Position numbers and translations under genes: made by a program
In this document: piece by piece, positions 20,319-30,230 of the stretch
How positions within the stretch are numbered: position 1 is the first letter of the stretch
Layout: the number at the start of each line of letters is the position of its first letter
The notes under the pieces: model-generated
Told to the model about the DNA's origin: nothing
Database searches by the model: none
What the model saw: only the letters and a program-made list of their open reading frames with translations
From: JAABQG01 sp963726365
GTDB taxonomy: Bacteria > Pseudomonadota > Gammaproteobacteria > Burkholderiales > Burkholderiaceae_C
DNA: 64,000 nt
Direction of reading: 5' to 3'
Assembly: GCA_963726365.1 (NCBI GenBank)
Contig: CAVSCI010000023.1
Location: 93,928 to 157,927 of the forward strand

Positions 20319-21599
20319 TCAATCCGACCGTGTGTGATGAATGACGCGCTGCGGGAATGGAATCCCGATCCCATTTTCGCGCAGCGCGGCAAGAATGGCC
20401 AGATTGATTTGCGAGCGCAGGTTGAGCTGGCCGTTTTCCGGGTCCATCATCCAGTAGCCCAGGGTGAATTCCAGCCCGTCGGCCCCGAACGCCGATAGGG
20501 CTGCGCTGGGCGCAGGATCGCGCAGCACGCGATCCTGCGCCAGCGCGGCCTCTTTCAGGAGCCGCTGCACCAGATCCACATCACTGTCGTAGGCCACGGA
20601 CACCACGGTCGATTGCCAGACTTTCGAATCGGCCAGCGACAGGTTCTCGACGCGGCTGGTGATCAGCATTTCATTAGGCACGATCGACTCCCGCCCGGTC
20701 GGAGCCCGGATGACCGAATAGCGCGCATTGATGTCGGTGATCCGGCCCTCGAAATTGTCGACCCGCACGTTGTCGCCGATGCGCATGCTGCGTTCGGCCA
20801 GGATCACGAAGCCACTGACATAATTTGCGGCCAGCCGCTGCAAGCCCAGGCCAATGCCCACGCCAACCGCGCCGCCCAGGACGGACAATGCTGTCAGGTC
20901 AATGCCCACCGCCGAGAGCGCCAGCAACAGGCCGATGAACATCAGCAGCGCGCGGATGGCGTTGCTGATGGCCTTGCGCAATGAAAGCTGACCACCCGTG
21001 GCGGCGCGCAGCAACCGCGCTTCAATGGCAGAAGAGATCCAGAGCGTGAGGATAAGGACGGCACCCGCCGTCAGCCCGCCCTCGATGATGTTTCGCACCG
21101 ACAGCCGGCTGGCACCCACCTTCCAGTGAACCTGGTCAAGTTCCTCCAGCATGATCGGCAACAGCCCGCTGACCCACAGCACCATGGCCAGCCAGGCCAC
21201 CCACGAGATGGTTCGCTCCAGCGCGCGCACCCACGGGGCGTCGATGACGGCCACCTGAAGCACCTTCACGCCCAGCCGCAGGGCGGCCAGAGCAACCAGG
21301 ACCGGGATGGCGAGTCGAAACAGCGCAAGCGGAAGCCAGCGCGCCAGCAGGGTCTGCGCCAGATACGCCAGGCTCAACAGCAACAGCGGAAAAAGCACAC
21401 CGTCAATGATGCGCTGGCCGAACAGGATGGACGGCTCCCGCGGTGCCGTCGTCCGGCGCGCCAGCCAGACCAGCATCCAGGCCAGCGCCCCGCAAATCAG
21501 CAATGCCGCAAGTTCCTTCAGGGTCGCGGGTTGCATGAGGGCAGCGAACCAGCTGTCGAGATCGCCGGCCTGCGGGGAAACTGGCTTCAAGCCGGCCAC
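20319..21599 (-). CDS. MscS-family mechanosensitive channel
   Basis: A 426-residue small-conductance mechanosensitive channel. Several membrane segments lead to the pore-lining helix and beta domain: GVGIGLGLQRLAANYVSGFVILAERSMRIGDNVRVDNFEGRITDINARYSVIRAPTGRESIVPNEMLI is the MscS core in shortened form. It opens when turgor rises to release solutes. The start is a GTG at 21599 that overlaps the upstream enoyl-CoA hydratase stop by 13 bases; an ATG 63 bases further in is the alternative. It is convergent with dctM. Confidence 0.9.
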   Translation of the reverse strand: MAGLKPVSPQAGDLDSWFAALMQPATLKELAALLICGALAWMLVWLARRTTAPREPSILFGQRIIDGVLFPLLLLSLAYLAQTLLARWLPLALFRLAIPVLVALAALRLGVKVLQVAVIDAPWVRALERTISWVAWLAMVLWVSGLLPIMLEELDQVHWKVGASRLSVRNIIEGGLTAGAVLILTLWISSAIEARLLRAATGGQLSLRKAISNAIRALLMFIGLLLALSAVGIDLTALSVLGGAVGVGIGLGLQRLAANYVSGFVILAERSMRIGDNVRVDNFEGRITDINARYSVIRAPTGRESIVPNEMLITSRVENLSLADSKVWQSTVVSVAYDSDVDLVQRLLKEAALAQDRVLRDPAPSAALSAFGADGLEFTLGYWMMDPENGQLNLRSQINLAILAALRENGIGIPFPQRVIHHTRSD

Positions 21600-22393
21600 T
21601 GCGGCTTCCTCTTTTCAATGAAGGCCAGCACCCCCTCCTGGGCCACGGGAAGCATCATGTTGCAAGCCATGGTCTGCCCGGCGAGCTGGTAGGCGGCCTC
21701 AACCCCCATCTCGCGCTGTTTGTAAAACAGCTGCTTGCCCAGCGCCACGGTCTCGCGAGGTTTGGTCAGCAATGCATCGACCAGACGCGCCGTTTCGGCA
21801 TCCAGCGCATCAGGTTCGGTCACACGGTTGACCAGACCGCGCGCGCGCGCCTCGTCGGCGCTGATGAATTCGCCGGTCAGCAACATCTCCATTGCCTGCT
21901 TGGGGGCCATGTTGCGCACCAGCGGCACACTGGGCGTGGCGCAGAACAGGCCAGCATCAATGCCGTTGACACCAAATCTCGCCAGAGTGGACGCAACGGC
22001 CAGGTCACACTGCGCCACCAGCTGACACCCCGCGGCCGTCGCCAGGCCCTGGACCCGCGCGATCACGGGAACCGGCAGGTTCTGGATCGCCAGCATCATT
22101 CGCGAGCACTGGGCAAACAGCCTCTGGTAGTAGTCAAGTTGGGGATGCGCCCGCATCTCCTTGAGGTTGTGTCCGGCGCAAAAGGCCTTGCCAAGGGCCG
22201 ACAGCACCACCACGCGCGCGCGACCATCGTCACGCACGACATCCAGCGCGGACTGCAACGCCTCCAGCATGGCCTCACCCAGCACATTGAACGTCGCTGG
22301 CGCGTTGAGTACCAGGGTGTGGACGCCGCGTGTGTCACGGGTATGCAGCACCGGACTGTCAGGGGCGCAGTAATTGATCGGGCGTTCGCTCAT
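21587..22393 (-). CDS. Enoyl-CoA hydratase/isomerase family protein (copy 1)
   Basis: A crotonase-fold protein of 268 residues. The oxyanion-hole blocks are GKAFCAGHNLKEM and AAGCQLVAQCDLAVAS, and NGIDAGLFCATPSVPLVRNMAPKQAMEMLLTGEFISADEARARGLVNRV follows the family order. The position of the first catalytic Glu of classical hydratases is not conserved here (TAAGCQL), so it may do an isomerase- or hydrolase-type reaction. It resembles the second copy at 40362-41156. The start ATG at 22393 was chosen over one 57 bases upstream. Confidence 0.88.
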   Translation of the reverse strand: MSERPINYCAPDSPVLHTRDTRGVHTLVLNAPATFNVLGEAMLEALQSALDVVRDDGRARVVVLSALGKAFCAGHNLKEMRAHPQLDYYQRLFAQCSRMMLAIQNLPVPVIARVQGLATAAGCQLVAQCDLAVASTLARFGVNGIDAGLFCATPSVPLVRNMAPKQAMEMLLTGEFISADEARARGLVNRVTEPDALDAETARLVDALLTKPRETVALGKQLFYKQREMGVEAAYQLAGQTMACNMMLPVAQEGVLAFIEKRKPQWPA

Positions 22394-22424
22394 GCCCTGA
22401 TTTTGGCTGATTTGTCCGTCGGCA

Positions 22425-23378
22425 TCACAAGTCCGCCATCGCGCGAACATGCTCTTCTACGCTGCGCGCGAGTGCGCCGAGGTTGTAGCCGCCCTCCAGG
22501 CAACTCACGATGCGCCCTTTTGCATGGCGACGGGCCACGTCCATGATCCGGTGCGTCATCCAGACATAGTCCTGCTCCACAAGGCCCATCTGGCCCAGAT
22601 CGTCGTCCCGGTGGGCGTCAAAGCCGGCGCTGATGAAAATCATCTCCGGTCGATGCGCTTCCAGGCGGTGCATCCACGCCATCTCGATCAGTTCACGCAC
22701 GTCCATGCCGCGGGTATAGGCCGGCACCGGCAGGTTGACCAGATTGGCGGCATTCGACTTCGAGCCACCGACCGGGTAGAAAGGATGCTGGTAAAAGCTC
22801 ACCATGAGAATACGCTCGTCACCCGCCACGATGTCTTCCGTGCCGTTGCCGTGGTGCACATCAAAATCGACAATGGCCACGCGCTTGAGGCCATGGCGCT
22901 CCAGCGCGTACTTCGCAGCGATGGCCACGTTGTTGAAGAAGCAGAACCCCATGGCGCTGTCGCGGCAGGCATGGTGACCCGGCGGCCGGACGGCACAGAA
23001 TGCGTTGTCCAGATCGCCGGCCATCACGGCGTCGGTGGCGGCCAGCGCAGCACCGGCAGCCCGCAGCGCCGCGTCCCAGGTGTGGATATTGAGCGAGGTG
23101 TCGGGATCCACCTGCGTGTGCGTCGGCCCGCCAGCATCGATCTCTTCCCTGAGCACGTCGCTCAGGCCGCGCAGGCCGGCCACATACATTCGGCCATGTG
23201 CCAGTTCGATGTCGGTGAGCGATGCAGGATCCGCCTCAAGTCGTTCGAGTGAATCGCGCAGACCCGTGGCCCGCAGGCGATCATCGATGGCATCGAGCCG
23301 CTCGGGGCACTCGGGGTGCCCCCGTCCCATCTCGTGTTTGCGGCAATCAGGGTGGGTGAAATAGCCTGTTTTGTTCAC
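22425..23378 (-). CDS. Histone-deacetylase-family (acetylpolyamine amidohydrolase-like) protein
   Basis: A 317-residue zinc hydrolase of the HDAC/AcuC/APAH superfamily. The substrate tunnel histidines RPPGHHACRDSAMGFCFFNNVAIAA and the zinc ligands DFDVHHGNGTEDI and ISAGFDAHRDDDLGQMGL are all present, so it should be active. Bacterial members remove acetyl groups from polyamines, other small amines or protein lysines; the substrate here is not known. It is divergent from moxR, with 40 bases between the starts. Confidence 0.9.
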   Translation of the reverse strand: MNKTGYFTHPDCRKHEMGRGHPECPERLDAIDDRLRATGLRDSLERLEADPASLTDIELAHGRMYVAGLRGLSDVLREEIDAGGPTHTQVDPDTSLNIHTWDAALRAAGAALAATDAVMAGDLDNAFCAVRPPGHHACRDSAMGFCFFNNVAIAAKYALERHGLKRVAIVDFDVHHGNGTEDIVAGDERILMVSFYQHPFYPVGGSKSNAANLVNLPVPAYTRGMDVRELIEMAWMHRLEAHRPEMIFISAGFDAHRDDDLGQMGLVEQDYVWMTHRIMDVARRHAKGRIVSCLEGGYNLGALARSVEEHVRAMADL

Positions 23379-23418
23379 GGCGGGAACCCCTGTCTCATTT
23401 TTCGGATAACGTCATGCC

Positions 23419-24338
23419 ATGGATGCACAACACAAAATCAAATCAATTCTCGATCAGCTTAACACGGTGCTGGTAGGCAAACAGGTCCAGGTCCAGGACT
23501 GCGTGGCCTGCCTGATGGCGGGGGGACATTTGCTCATCGAAGACGTGCCCGGCGTGGGCAAGACCACCCTGGCCCATGCGCTGGCGCGCACCTTTGGTCT
23601 GCAGTTCTCCCGGGTCCAGTTCACCGCCGACCTGATGCCCAGCGATCTGTCAGGCGTCTCGGTGTTCGAGCGCAGCAAGGAAGCTTTCGTGTTCCACCCC
23701 GGGCCGGTTTTTGCCCAGGTCCTGCTGGCCGACGAGATCAACCGCGCCAGCCCAAAGACGCAGAGTGCCTTGCTGGAGGCGATGGAGGAAAGGCAGGTCA
23801 CGGTCGAGGGCGAAACCCGTGCCCTGCCCTCGCCTTTTTTTGTCATTGCCACGCAGAACCCGCATGACCAGCTGGGCACTTATGCCCTGCCCGAGTCGCA
23901 GATGGACAGGTTCCTGATGCGGATCTCCCTGGGCTATCCCGACCGCACGGCGGAAAGGCAACTGCTGGCCGGCGCCGATCGCCGAGACATGGTGGAGCAT
24001 CTCCCCCCCTGTTGACCGCCGGTGAGCTGGCGAAACTGCAACAGGCGGTGATGCAGGTTCATATCGCCGGGCCTCTGCTGGACTACGTCCAGGACCTGAT
24101 CGCCGCCACGCGCTCCGGCCGCTGGTTTCTCCAGGGCCTTTCGCCACGGGCCGGCGTGGCGCTGGTGCGGGCCGCCCGGGCCCAGGCCCTGCTTGGCGGG
24201 CGCGACTATGTGGCGCCCGACGATGTGCAGGCCATCCTGCCGCAGACGGTTGCGCATCGACTGATTCCGGTGAGCGACGCCGGGCGCGGCGCGGTGGAAC
24301 AGGTGCGCGCCATGGTCGAGGCAGTGCCATTGCCATGA
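23419..24338 (+). CDS. MoxR-family AAA+ ATPase (one apparent indel)
   Basis: MoxR ATPases act as chaperones, commonly with a DUF58 protein and a transglutaminase-like membrane protein, exactly the two genes that follow. Walker A (EDVPGVGKTTLAHALA), Walker B (VLLADEINRASPKTQSALLEAMEERQVTVEG) and the sensor block FFVIATQNPHDQLGTYALPESQMDRFLM are intact. One C is missing from the C-run near 24005, splitting the gene before LLTAGELAKLQQAVMQV. The repaired protein is about 306 residues. The operon is moxR-DUF58-tgpA-mltB. Confidence 0.92.
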
Positions 24339-24360
24339 AGGCACTGCAACGGATGCGCCC

Positions 24361-25347
24361 ATGACGCCCGCTCCAAGCCTGCCCAATCCCCTGACCAGCC
24401 CCGTTGGCCACCTTCAAGGCCGGTTCCGGCAGTGGTGGCAGTCCCGCCTGCCGCTGACGGACACGCTCGCACTGACCCAGCGCAACGTCTACATCCTGCC
24501 CACCCGCCCGGGCTTCATGCTGGGGGCGACACTGCTGGTGCTGCTGGTGGCCTCGATCAATTACCAGTTGAACCTGGGCTACTTGCTGACCTTCCTGCTG
24601 TCCGGAAGCGCGGTGGTGGGCATGCATGTGTGTCACGGCACGCTGCGCGGGATGACTCTGCATTTGATAGCACCAAACAATCTATTCGCAATGGATACGG
24701 CCTTTTTTGACGTTAAGCTGATCAACGCTCGCCGCAGCCCGAGGTACGCCATAGGATTGAGTGTGCTGGGAACCGGCCACTGGTCCTGGACCGACGTTGC
24801 AGCCCAGGCCGAAGCACTGGTGCGGATTGCCTTCCGGCCGGAAAAACGTGGACGGCACCGGGTTCCGGCGCTGACTGCGGAAACGCGCTTTCCGCTGGGC
24901 ACCTTCCGGGTGTGGACCGTCTGGCGACCGGCGGCTGAAGTGCTGGTTTACCCGGCGCCCGAGCCCCTTGCGCCGCCGCTCCCCCCCGGTGAGCCGCGTT
25001 CAGGCGGTGCCAGTGCCGCCAGCGCGCAAGCCACCGGAGAATTCGATGGCGTGCGCGCCTACCGGCGCGGCGACCCGATGAAGCTGGTGGTCTGGAAAAA
25101 ACTCGCCAAGGCGGACGAACTGGTCAGTCGCGACACCCAGCACGCCCAGCGCTATGAGCTCTGGCTCGACTTCGTACAGACCGGCCTGCCCGAAACCGAA
25201 GCCCGGTTGCGCAGGCTCTGCGCCTGGGTGCTGGCCGCTGACCGGCTTGGTGTGGACTACGGGCTGCGCCTGCCAGGTTTGGAGATCCGTCCGTCCTGTG
25301 GTGCGGCGCACCGCCTGGCCTGTCTGGAGGCGCTGGCCCTGTGCTGA
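24361..25347 (+). CDS. DUF58 domain protein
   Basis: A 328-residue protein with two N-terminal membrane segments (near 55-90: GFMLGATLLVLLVASINYQLNLGYLLTFLL) and a C-terminal DUF58 region (EFDGVRAYRRGDPMKLVVWKKLAKADELVSRD). DUF58 proteins resemble von Willebrand A domains and occur with MoxR ATPases. The function is not established. The motif TTTGATAGC at 24663-24671, followed by an AT-rich stretch to about 24715, is read as coding sequence here. The stop overlaps the tgpA start by seven bases. Confidence 0.9.
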   Translation: MTPAPSLPNPLTSPVGHLQGRFRQWWQSRLPLTDTLALTQRNVYILPTRPGFMLGATLLVLLVASINYQLNLGYLLTFLLSGSAVVGMHVCHGTLRGMTLHLIAPNNLFAMDTAFFDVKLINARRSPRYAIGLSVLGTGHWSWTDVAAQAEALVRIAFRPEKRGRHRVPALTAETRFPLGTFRVWTVWRPAAEVLVYPAPEPLAPPLPPGEPRSGGASAASAQATGEFDGVRAYRRGDPMKLVVWKKLAKADELVSRDTQHAQRYELWLDFVQTGLPETEARLRRLCAWVLAADRLGVDYGLRLPGLEIRPSCGAAHRLACLEALALC

Positions 25348-27380
25348 ACCGGCTCAACGTCCTGCCACGCGACGCGCGCGACACGCTTTTCCTGCTGGCG
25401 GTGATTGCCTGGGTCATCATGCCCCAGGTCGGCAATCTGCCGGTGTGGTGCAGCCTGCTGGCGGGCGGGGTGCTGATCTGGCGCGGCTGGCTGGCGCTCA
25501 CGGCGCGACCGCTCCCTGGCAAATGGTGGCTGCTCGGCCTGCTCGCTGTCACGCTGGGAGCCACGCTGTACACCCACCGCACCTTGCTGGGGCGCGATGC
25601 AGGCGTGACGCTGATCGTTGTGCTGCTGGCCTTGAAGACCCTGGAACTGCGCGCGCGCCGCGATGCCTTCGTGATCTTCTTTCTGGGCTTCTTCACGATG
25701 CTCACCAACTTCTTTTTCTCGCAGTCTCTGCTCACCGCCGGGGCGATGCTGATCGGCCTGCTGGGTCTGCTGACGGCGCTGGTCAACGCGCACATGGTGG
25801 TGGGACGCCCGGCGCTGACGGCGGCATTCAGGACGGCCAGCTGGATGGCGCTGCTCGGCGCGCCCATCATGGCCTTGTTGTTCGTGCTGTTCCCCCGGTT
25901 GGCCCCGCTGTGGGGCATTCCATCCGATGCGATGAGCGGGCGCAGTGGCCTGTCGTCCACCATGCAGATCGGCAACATTGCGAGTCTGGTGCTCGACAGC
26001 AGCATCGCAATGCGCATCAAGTTCGAGGGCCGCCCGCCCCCGCAGCCCGACCTGTATTTCCGCGGGCCGGTGCTGTCCAGCTTTGACGGCCGCGAATGGC
26101 GGCCGTTGCCACCCGGACTCAGTCAGCGCATGCCGCCATCGAGCGGTCTGGTGGTCAGCGGCACCGCCGTGAACTATGAGGTGACACTCGAGCCCAACAA
26201 CCGTCCCTGGATTTTTGTCATGGACGCCACGCCCGGGACGCCAAGAGTCCCAGGTTTCCAGCCCACCATGACGCCCGATCTCCAGTGGCTGGTCGATCGA
26301 CCGGTGACCGACATCGTCCGCTACACCGCGTCCAGCTACCCTGCTTTCCGCTATGGCCCTGTGAGCGCCAAGGGCAACACGCTGATTGGCCTGCAGGAAT
26401 ACCTGGACCTGCCGCCCGGCTTCAATCCACGGACCCTGCAGCTTGCGGCCGACTTGCGGCGCGACGCCCGCCTGGCCACGGCCGGTGCAGCGACCCTCGC
26501 AGCGGCCGTGATGGACCGGCTGCGCACGGGCGGTTACCGCTACACGCTGGCGCCGGGTGTCACCGGCCAGCACAGTGCCGACGAGTTCTGGTTCGACGCC
26601 CGCGAAGGCTTCTGCGAACACATCGCCTCAGCCTTCGTGGTGCTGATGCGCGCACTGGACGTTCCCGCACGGATCGTCACCGGCTACCAGGGCGGAGAAC
26701 TCAACGGAGTCGATGGTTTCTGGGCAGTGCGCCAGAGCGATGCCCACGCCTGGGCCGAGATCTGGCAGACCGGCCAGGGTTGGGTGCGTGTGGACCCAAC
26801 CTCGGCCGTTGCCCCGTCGCGCATCGGCTCGTTGCAACGGCTGCAACCGCCGACTGGCGTGTTTGCCGGCGCGCTCGGGGGAATCAGTCCCGACCTGGTT
26901 GCCAGGCTTCGCCAGGGATGGGAAGCCCTCAACAACGGCTGGAATCAATGGGTACTCAACTACACCCAGAGCAAGCAGTTCGACCTGTTGAAGAACCTGG
27001 GTTTTGAATCGCCGGGCTGGGAAGACCTGAGCTACCTTCTGATCGGCATCGTGGTCTTCGTGAGCCTGTGTGGCGCGGCCTGGACCCTGTGGGAACGGAC
27101 CCAGCACGATCCCTGGCTGCGCCTGCTGGCGCGTGCGCGCAGGAAGCTCGTTGCAGCCGGTATCCCGGTGCCGCCCCAGGCGCCGCCCCGGGAGTTGGCA
27201 CGCCAGATCAAGTTGCACTACGAAGGCGCCGAAACGGCAAGAGGGCAGGCACTGCAGGACTGGCTGCTCCGCCTTGAGCACCTGCGTTATGCGCCCGCGG
27301 CATCCGCCAACCTTGGCACCCGGGCCCGCCTCGCTACACTGCGACGGGAATTCAATCAACTGGCCTGGCCTGACCGATGA
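25341..27380 (+). CDS. tgpA: TgpA-like transglutaminase/protease-fold membrane protein
   Basis: A 679-residue inner-membrane protein. Six or so membrane segments (DUF3488 part, about residues 10-200) are followed by a periplasmic transglutaminase-like core and a last membrane segment near 560-585. The catalytic triad is visible: Cys in GFCEHIASAFVVLMRALDVPARIVTGY, His in AHAWAEIWQTGQGWVRVDPTSAV, and the Asp in the same block. In Pseudomonas aeruginosa the homologue is essential. It overlaps the following gene by four bases. Its natural substrate is unknown. Confidence 0.9.
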   Translation: MLNRLNVLPRDARDTLFLLAVIAWVIMPQVGNLPVWCSLLAGGVLIWRGWLALTARPLPGKWWLLGLLAVTLGATLYTHRTLLGRDAGVTLIVVLLALKTLELRARRDAFVIFFLGFFTMLTNFFFSQSLLTAGAMLIGLLGLLTALVNAHMVVGRPALTAAFRTASWMALLGAPIMALLFVLFPRLAPLWGIPSDAMSGRSGLSSTMQIGNIASLVLDSSIAMRIKFEGRPPPQPDLYFRGPVLSSFDGREWRPLPPGLSQRMPPSSGLVVSGTAVNYEVTLEPNNRPWIFVMDATPGTPRVPGFQPTMTPDLQWLVDRPVTDIVRYTASSYPAFRYGPVSAKGNTLIGLQEYLDLPPGFNPRTLQLAADLRRDARLATAGAATLAAAVMDRLRTGGYRYTLAPGVTGQHSADEFWFDAREGFCEHIASAFVVLMRALDVPARIVTGYQGGELNGVDGFWAVRQSDAHAWAEIWQTGQGWVRVDPTSAVAPSRIGSLQRLQPPTGVFAGALGGISPDLVARLRQGWEALNNGWNQWVLNYTQSKQFDLLKNLGFESPGWEDLSYLLIGIVVFVSLCGAAWTLWERTQHDPWLRLLARARRKLVAAGIPVPPQAPPRELARQIKLHYEGAETARGQALQDWLLRLEHLRYAPAASANLGTRARLATLRREFNQLAWPDR

Positions 27381-28477
27381 CGAGACTGACTTCGATTGCT
27401 ATTTTTTGCATAGCGTACTTTGGCCTTTCGACGCTGGCTTTGGCCGAAAAAGCCTCAAAAAAGAGGGGCCAGGGCTTCGAACGGGTCTCCGCTGCGCGCA
27501 AGCCGGCGCTCGGGGCCGCCTATGCCACGCGCGAAGACGTGATGCGCTGGGCCGATGACATGGCAGAGCGGCGCGACCTGGACCGCGAATGGGTGCGCCA
27601 GGCGATCAGCCAGTCGCATTACCTTCCAGGGGTCCCGCGCCTGATGCTGCCCCCGCCCGCCGGCACGGCCAAGAACTGGCGGGTGTACCGCAGCCGCTTC
27701 ATCGACCCGATCCGCATCCGCGCCGGTGTCGGCTTCTGGCAGGACAACCGCGCGACGCTGGAGCGCGCCGAAAAGGAATATGGCGTGCCGGCCGAAATCA
27801 TCGTCGGCATCATTGGTGTGGAAACCATCTACGGCCAGCAGATGGGCAGCTACCGCGTGCTGGACGCCCTGGCCACGCTGGCGTTTGACTTTCCGGCGGG
27901 CCACCCCCGCGCGGCGGCCCGCCAGGAGTTCTTCCGGGGCGAGCTGGAGCAGTTCCTGACCCTGGTGAGCCGCACCGGGCAGGATCCGTTGGCGCCCGTG
28001 GGCAGCTACGCCGGCGCCATGGGCATGCCACAGTTCATGCCGTCCAGCGTGGTGAAGTACGCCGTGGACTTCGACGGCGACGGCCGGATCGACCTGACGG
28101 GCAGCCCCGCCGATGTCATCGGCTCGGTGGCCAGCTACTTCAAGGCCTTCAACTGGCAGAACGGTCAGCCGACGCATTACCCGGTACGCTTTGACGACAG
28201 CCGCCTCGACAAGGACGCCCTGCTGGCCCCGGACATCCTGCCAACCTTCAGTGTCGCCAGCTTCACCGCGAAAGGTGCAGTGCTCGAAGGCGAGGCCCTG
28301 AACCACACGGGACCGCTGGCGCTGGTCGAACTGCAGAACGGCGAAGCCCCGGCAAGTTACGTGGCCGGTACCGAAAACTTCTACGCCATCACCCGTTACA
28401 ACTGGAGCAGTTACTACGCCATGGCGGTGATCGAACTGGGGCGTGAAGTGGCAGCAGCACGGGCGGCCCTTCGCTGA
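27377..28477 (+). CDS. mltB: Lytic murein transglycosylase B
   Basis: MltB cuts peptidoglycan glycan strands, leaving 1,6-anhydro ends. A signal peptide (MTRLTSIAIFCIAYFGLSTLA) is followed by the SLT_2-type catalytic domain: EYGVPAEIIVGIIGVETIYG with the catalytic Glu, GSYAGAMGMPQFMPSSVVKYAVDFDGDGRIDL, and YNWSSYYAMAVIELG near the end. No lipobox Cys is seen, so it looks like a soluble periplasmic form. It is the last gene of the moxR-DUF58-tgpA run (ATGA overlap with tgpA). The first codons contain an AT-rich GCTAT...ATAGC motif (27398-27414). Confidence 0.92.
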   Translation: MTRLTSIAIFCIAYFGLSTLALAEKASKKRGQGFERVSAARKPALGAAYATREDVMRWADDMAERRDLDREWVRQAISQSHYLPGVPRLMLPPPAGTAKNWRVYRSRFIDPIRIRAGVGFWQDNRATLERAEKEYGVPAEIIVGIIGVETIYGQQMGSYRVLDALATLAFDFPAGHPRAAARQEFFRGELEQFLTLVSRTGQDPLAPVGSYAGAMGMPQFMPSSVVKYAVDFDGDGRIDLTGSPADVIGSVASYFKAFNWQNGQPTHYPVRFDDSRLDKDALLAPDILPTFSVASFTAKGAVLEGEALNHTGPLALVELQNGEAPASYVAGTENFYAITRYNWSSYYAMAVIELGREVAAARAALR

Positions 28478-28520
28478 CACCCCCTCGATGGCACCCGGCC
28501 CTGCGGCAGATTACCGCAGA

Positions 28521-29438
28521 TTACCGGGCAGGGAGGTATTTAGCCGGATCCACCGGCTTGCCCTGGCGGCGAATCTCGAAGTGCAGCTTCACCCTGTCAG
28601 CGTCGCTGTTGCCCATTTCGGCAATTTTCTGCCCCTTGCGCACAGACTGGTCTTCCTTGACCAGCAAGGTCTGGTTGTGGGCGTACGCCGTCAGGTACGT
28701 ATTGTTGTGCTTGAGGATCACCAGGTTACCGTAGCCGCGCAGCCCGGCCCCGGCATAGACCACCCGGCCGTCGGCGGCAGCCTGGACCGGGTCCCCGGGC
28801 TTGCCGCCCAGGTCCAGCCCCTTGTTCTTGGCCTCGTCAAACCCCGCCAGCAAGACGCCGCTGCTCGGCCAGATGAAGGCGAGCTCATCTTCGCCTGCGA
28901 CAGCGGCAGGCGCTGAAGCCGCAGGCGCCGCGCTCGCACTGGCGGACGCGACAGGCGCGGCTGCGCTGGCTGCGGGTGCTGGGCCCGGAACCACCGTCCC
29001 GGGCGTGACCGGCGTCACCGACGACGATGTCACAGGACGTGTCACTGCCACGGAGGGCGCATCAGAGGCTGCGGATGAAACCGCGGACCCGACGGGGGGA
29101 ACCACGCGGATCACTTGCCCCACTTCGATCAAATTCGGGTTTTCAATGCCATTCCAGCGTGCAATATCGCGCCAGGCCTGACCGGTGTCCAGACCAATGC
29201 GCATCAGGGAATCGCCTTTGCGTATGGTGTAGTAGCCGGGCTTTCCGGCGTTTTCCGCGCCCGGCATCGGCTTGCCGTCTGTCGTCACCGGCACGGCCGC
29301 AGGCTTGGTCGCGCTGACGCTGCGGTCCTCCACAGGCGCACGGTTGGCCGGCTTTGACGAACAGGCCGCCAGCGCGGCAACCATCACCACTGCTGCGCCG
29401 GCAAGTCCCCACCGAGTCGAAATACCTGACATGTCCAT
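28521..29438 (-). CDS. nlpD: NlpD-like LysM/M23 peptidase-domain lipoprotein
   Basis: NlpD activates the amidase AmiC at the septum. The lipobox is LAAC in MVAALAACSSKPANRAP (Cys near residue 26). One LysM domain (YYTIRKGDSLMRIGLDTGQAWRDIARWNGIENPNLIEVGQVI) binds glycan. A long Ala/Ser/Pro linker follows, then an M23-type domain (GLDLGGKPGDPVQAAADGRVVYAG and HNQTLLVKEDQSVRKGQKIAEMGNSDADRVKLHFEIRRQGKPVDP) that lacks the full zinc ligand set, as in non-enzymatic NlpD. The start is ATG 29438 or 29432. It is third in surE-pcm-nlpD; rpoS, the usual next gene, is absent and mltB converges instead. Confidence 0.9.
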   Translation of the reverse strand: MDMSGISTRWGLAGAAVVMVAALAACSSKPANRAPVEDRSVSATKPAAVPVTTDGKPMPGAENAGKPGYYTIRKGDSLMRIGLDTGQAWRDIARWNGIENPNLIEVGQVIRVVPPVGSAVSSAASDAPSVAVTRPVTSSSVTPVTPGTVVPGPAPAASAAAPVASASASAAPAASAPAAVAGEDELAFIWPSSGVLLAGFDEAKNKGLDLGGKPGDPVQAAADGRVVYAGAGLRGYGNLVILKHNNTYLTAYAHNQTLLVKEDQSVRKGQKIAEMGNSDADRVKLHFEIRRQGKPVDPAKYLPAR

Positions 29439-29443
29439 TCCCC

Positions 29444-30230
29444 TTAAGCGATACCTGATTTTAGGGGGACGAAATGAACCGCCTCCAGCACCGTCTGTTT
29501 CAAGCCATCCGGCGTCTTGTCGATCACCACCAGCGCCTGCTGGCCGGTGGCAGTCACCATGGGCGCGACCAGACGCCCACCCTGCGCCAGCTGGTCCAGC
29601 CAGGCCGGCGGAACCGCCTCGCCGCCCGCCGCCGCAATGATGGCGGCATACGGCGCCCCCTTGGCGAACCCGGCCATGCCGTCCCCGAACAGCAGGTGCA
29701 GATTGGCCAGCCGCATAGGGCCGAAGGTTCTCGCGGGCCTTGTCGTGCAGGCCGCGCAGACGTTCAATGCTGTACACCTCTGTGGCCAGCTGGCACAGCA
29801 CGGCCGCCTGGTAGCCGCAACCGGTGCCGATCTCCAGTACCCGCCCCATCTTGCCGGGCACGCCGTGCCGCAGCAGCTCGATCATGCGGGCCACCACATT
29901 GGGCTTGGAAATCGTCTGACCCAGTCCGATCGGCAAACTGGTGTCTTCGTAGGCCTGGTTGACCAGCGCCGGCTCCACGAACCGGTGGCGCTCCACCGCA
30001 TTCATGGCCCGCAGCACGGCAGGGTCGGCCACCCCTTGTGCCGCCAGTTTTTGCACCATGCTGGCGCGCACGGCGGCGGAGTCCATGCCCAACCCCTGCG
30101 GCCCGAGCGGGATACGCTCCACAGCGCCGCGCCGCGGCACTTCTGTCGCCATGACACCGGCCTTTCTGGCGGGCGCGGGTTGCCCCTGCGAAAAATCGAT
30201 CCGGGCAGGAAAGGTCGGTCGACGCGTCAT
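29444..30230 (-). CDS. pcm: Protein-L-isoaspartate O-methyltransferase (one apparent indel)
   Basis: Pcm repairs isoaspartyl residues in aged proteins with S-adenosylmethionine. The SAM-binding motif I VLEIGTGCGYQAAVLCQLA, the entry block RHRFVEPALVNQAYEDTSLPIGLGQTISKPNVVARMIELL, and the late block HLLFGDGMAG and APYAAIIAAAGGEAVPPAWLDQLAQGGRLVAPM are present. One extra T near 29716 splits the two parts. Because of this shift the first part stays open straight through nlpD, a false fusion. The start ATG at 30230 shares one base with the surE stop (TGATG). Confidence 0.92.

Noticed and set aside
24663..24715. A frameshift or insertion in the DUF58 gene at the AT-rich island
   Set aside because: The frame is continuous through the island and the protein keeps normal length, so it is reported only as a repeat motif within coding sequence.
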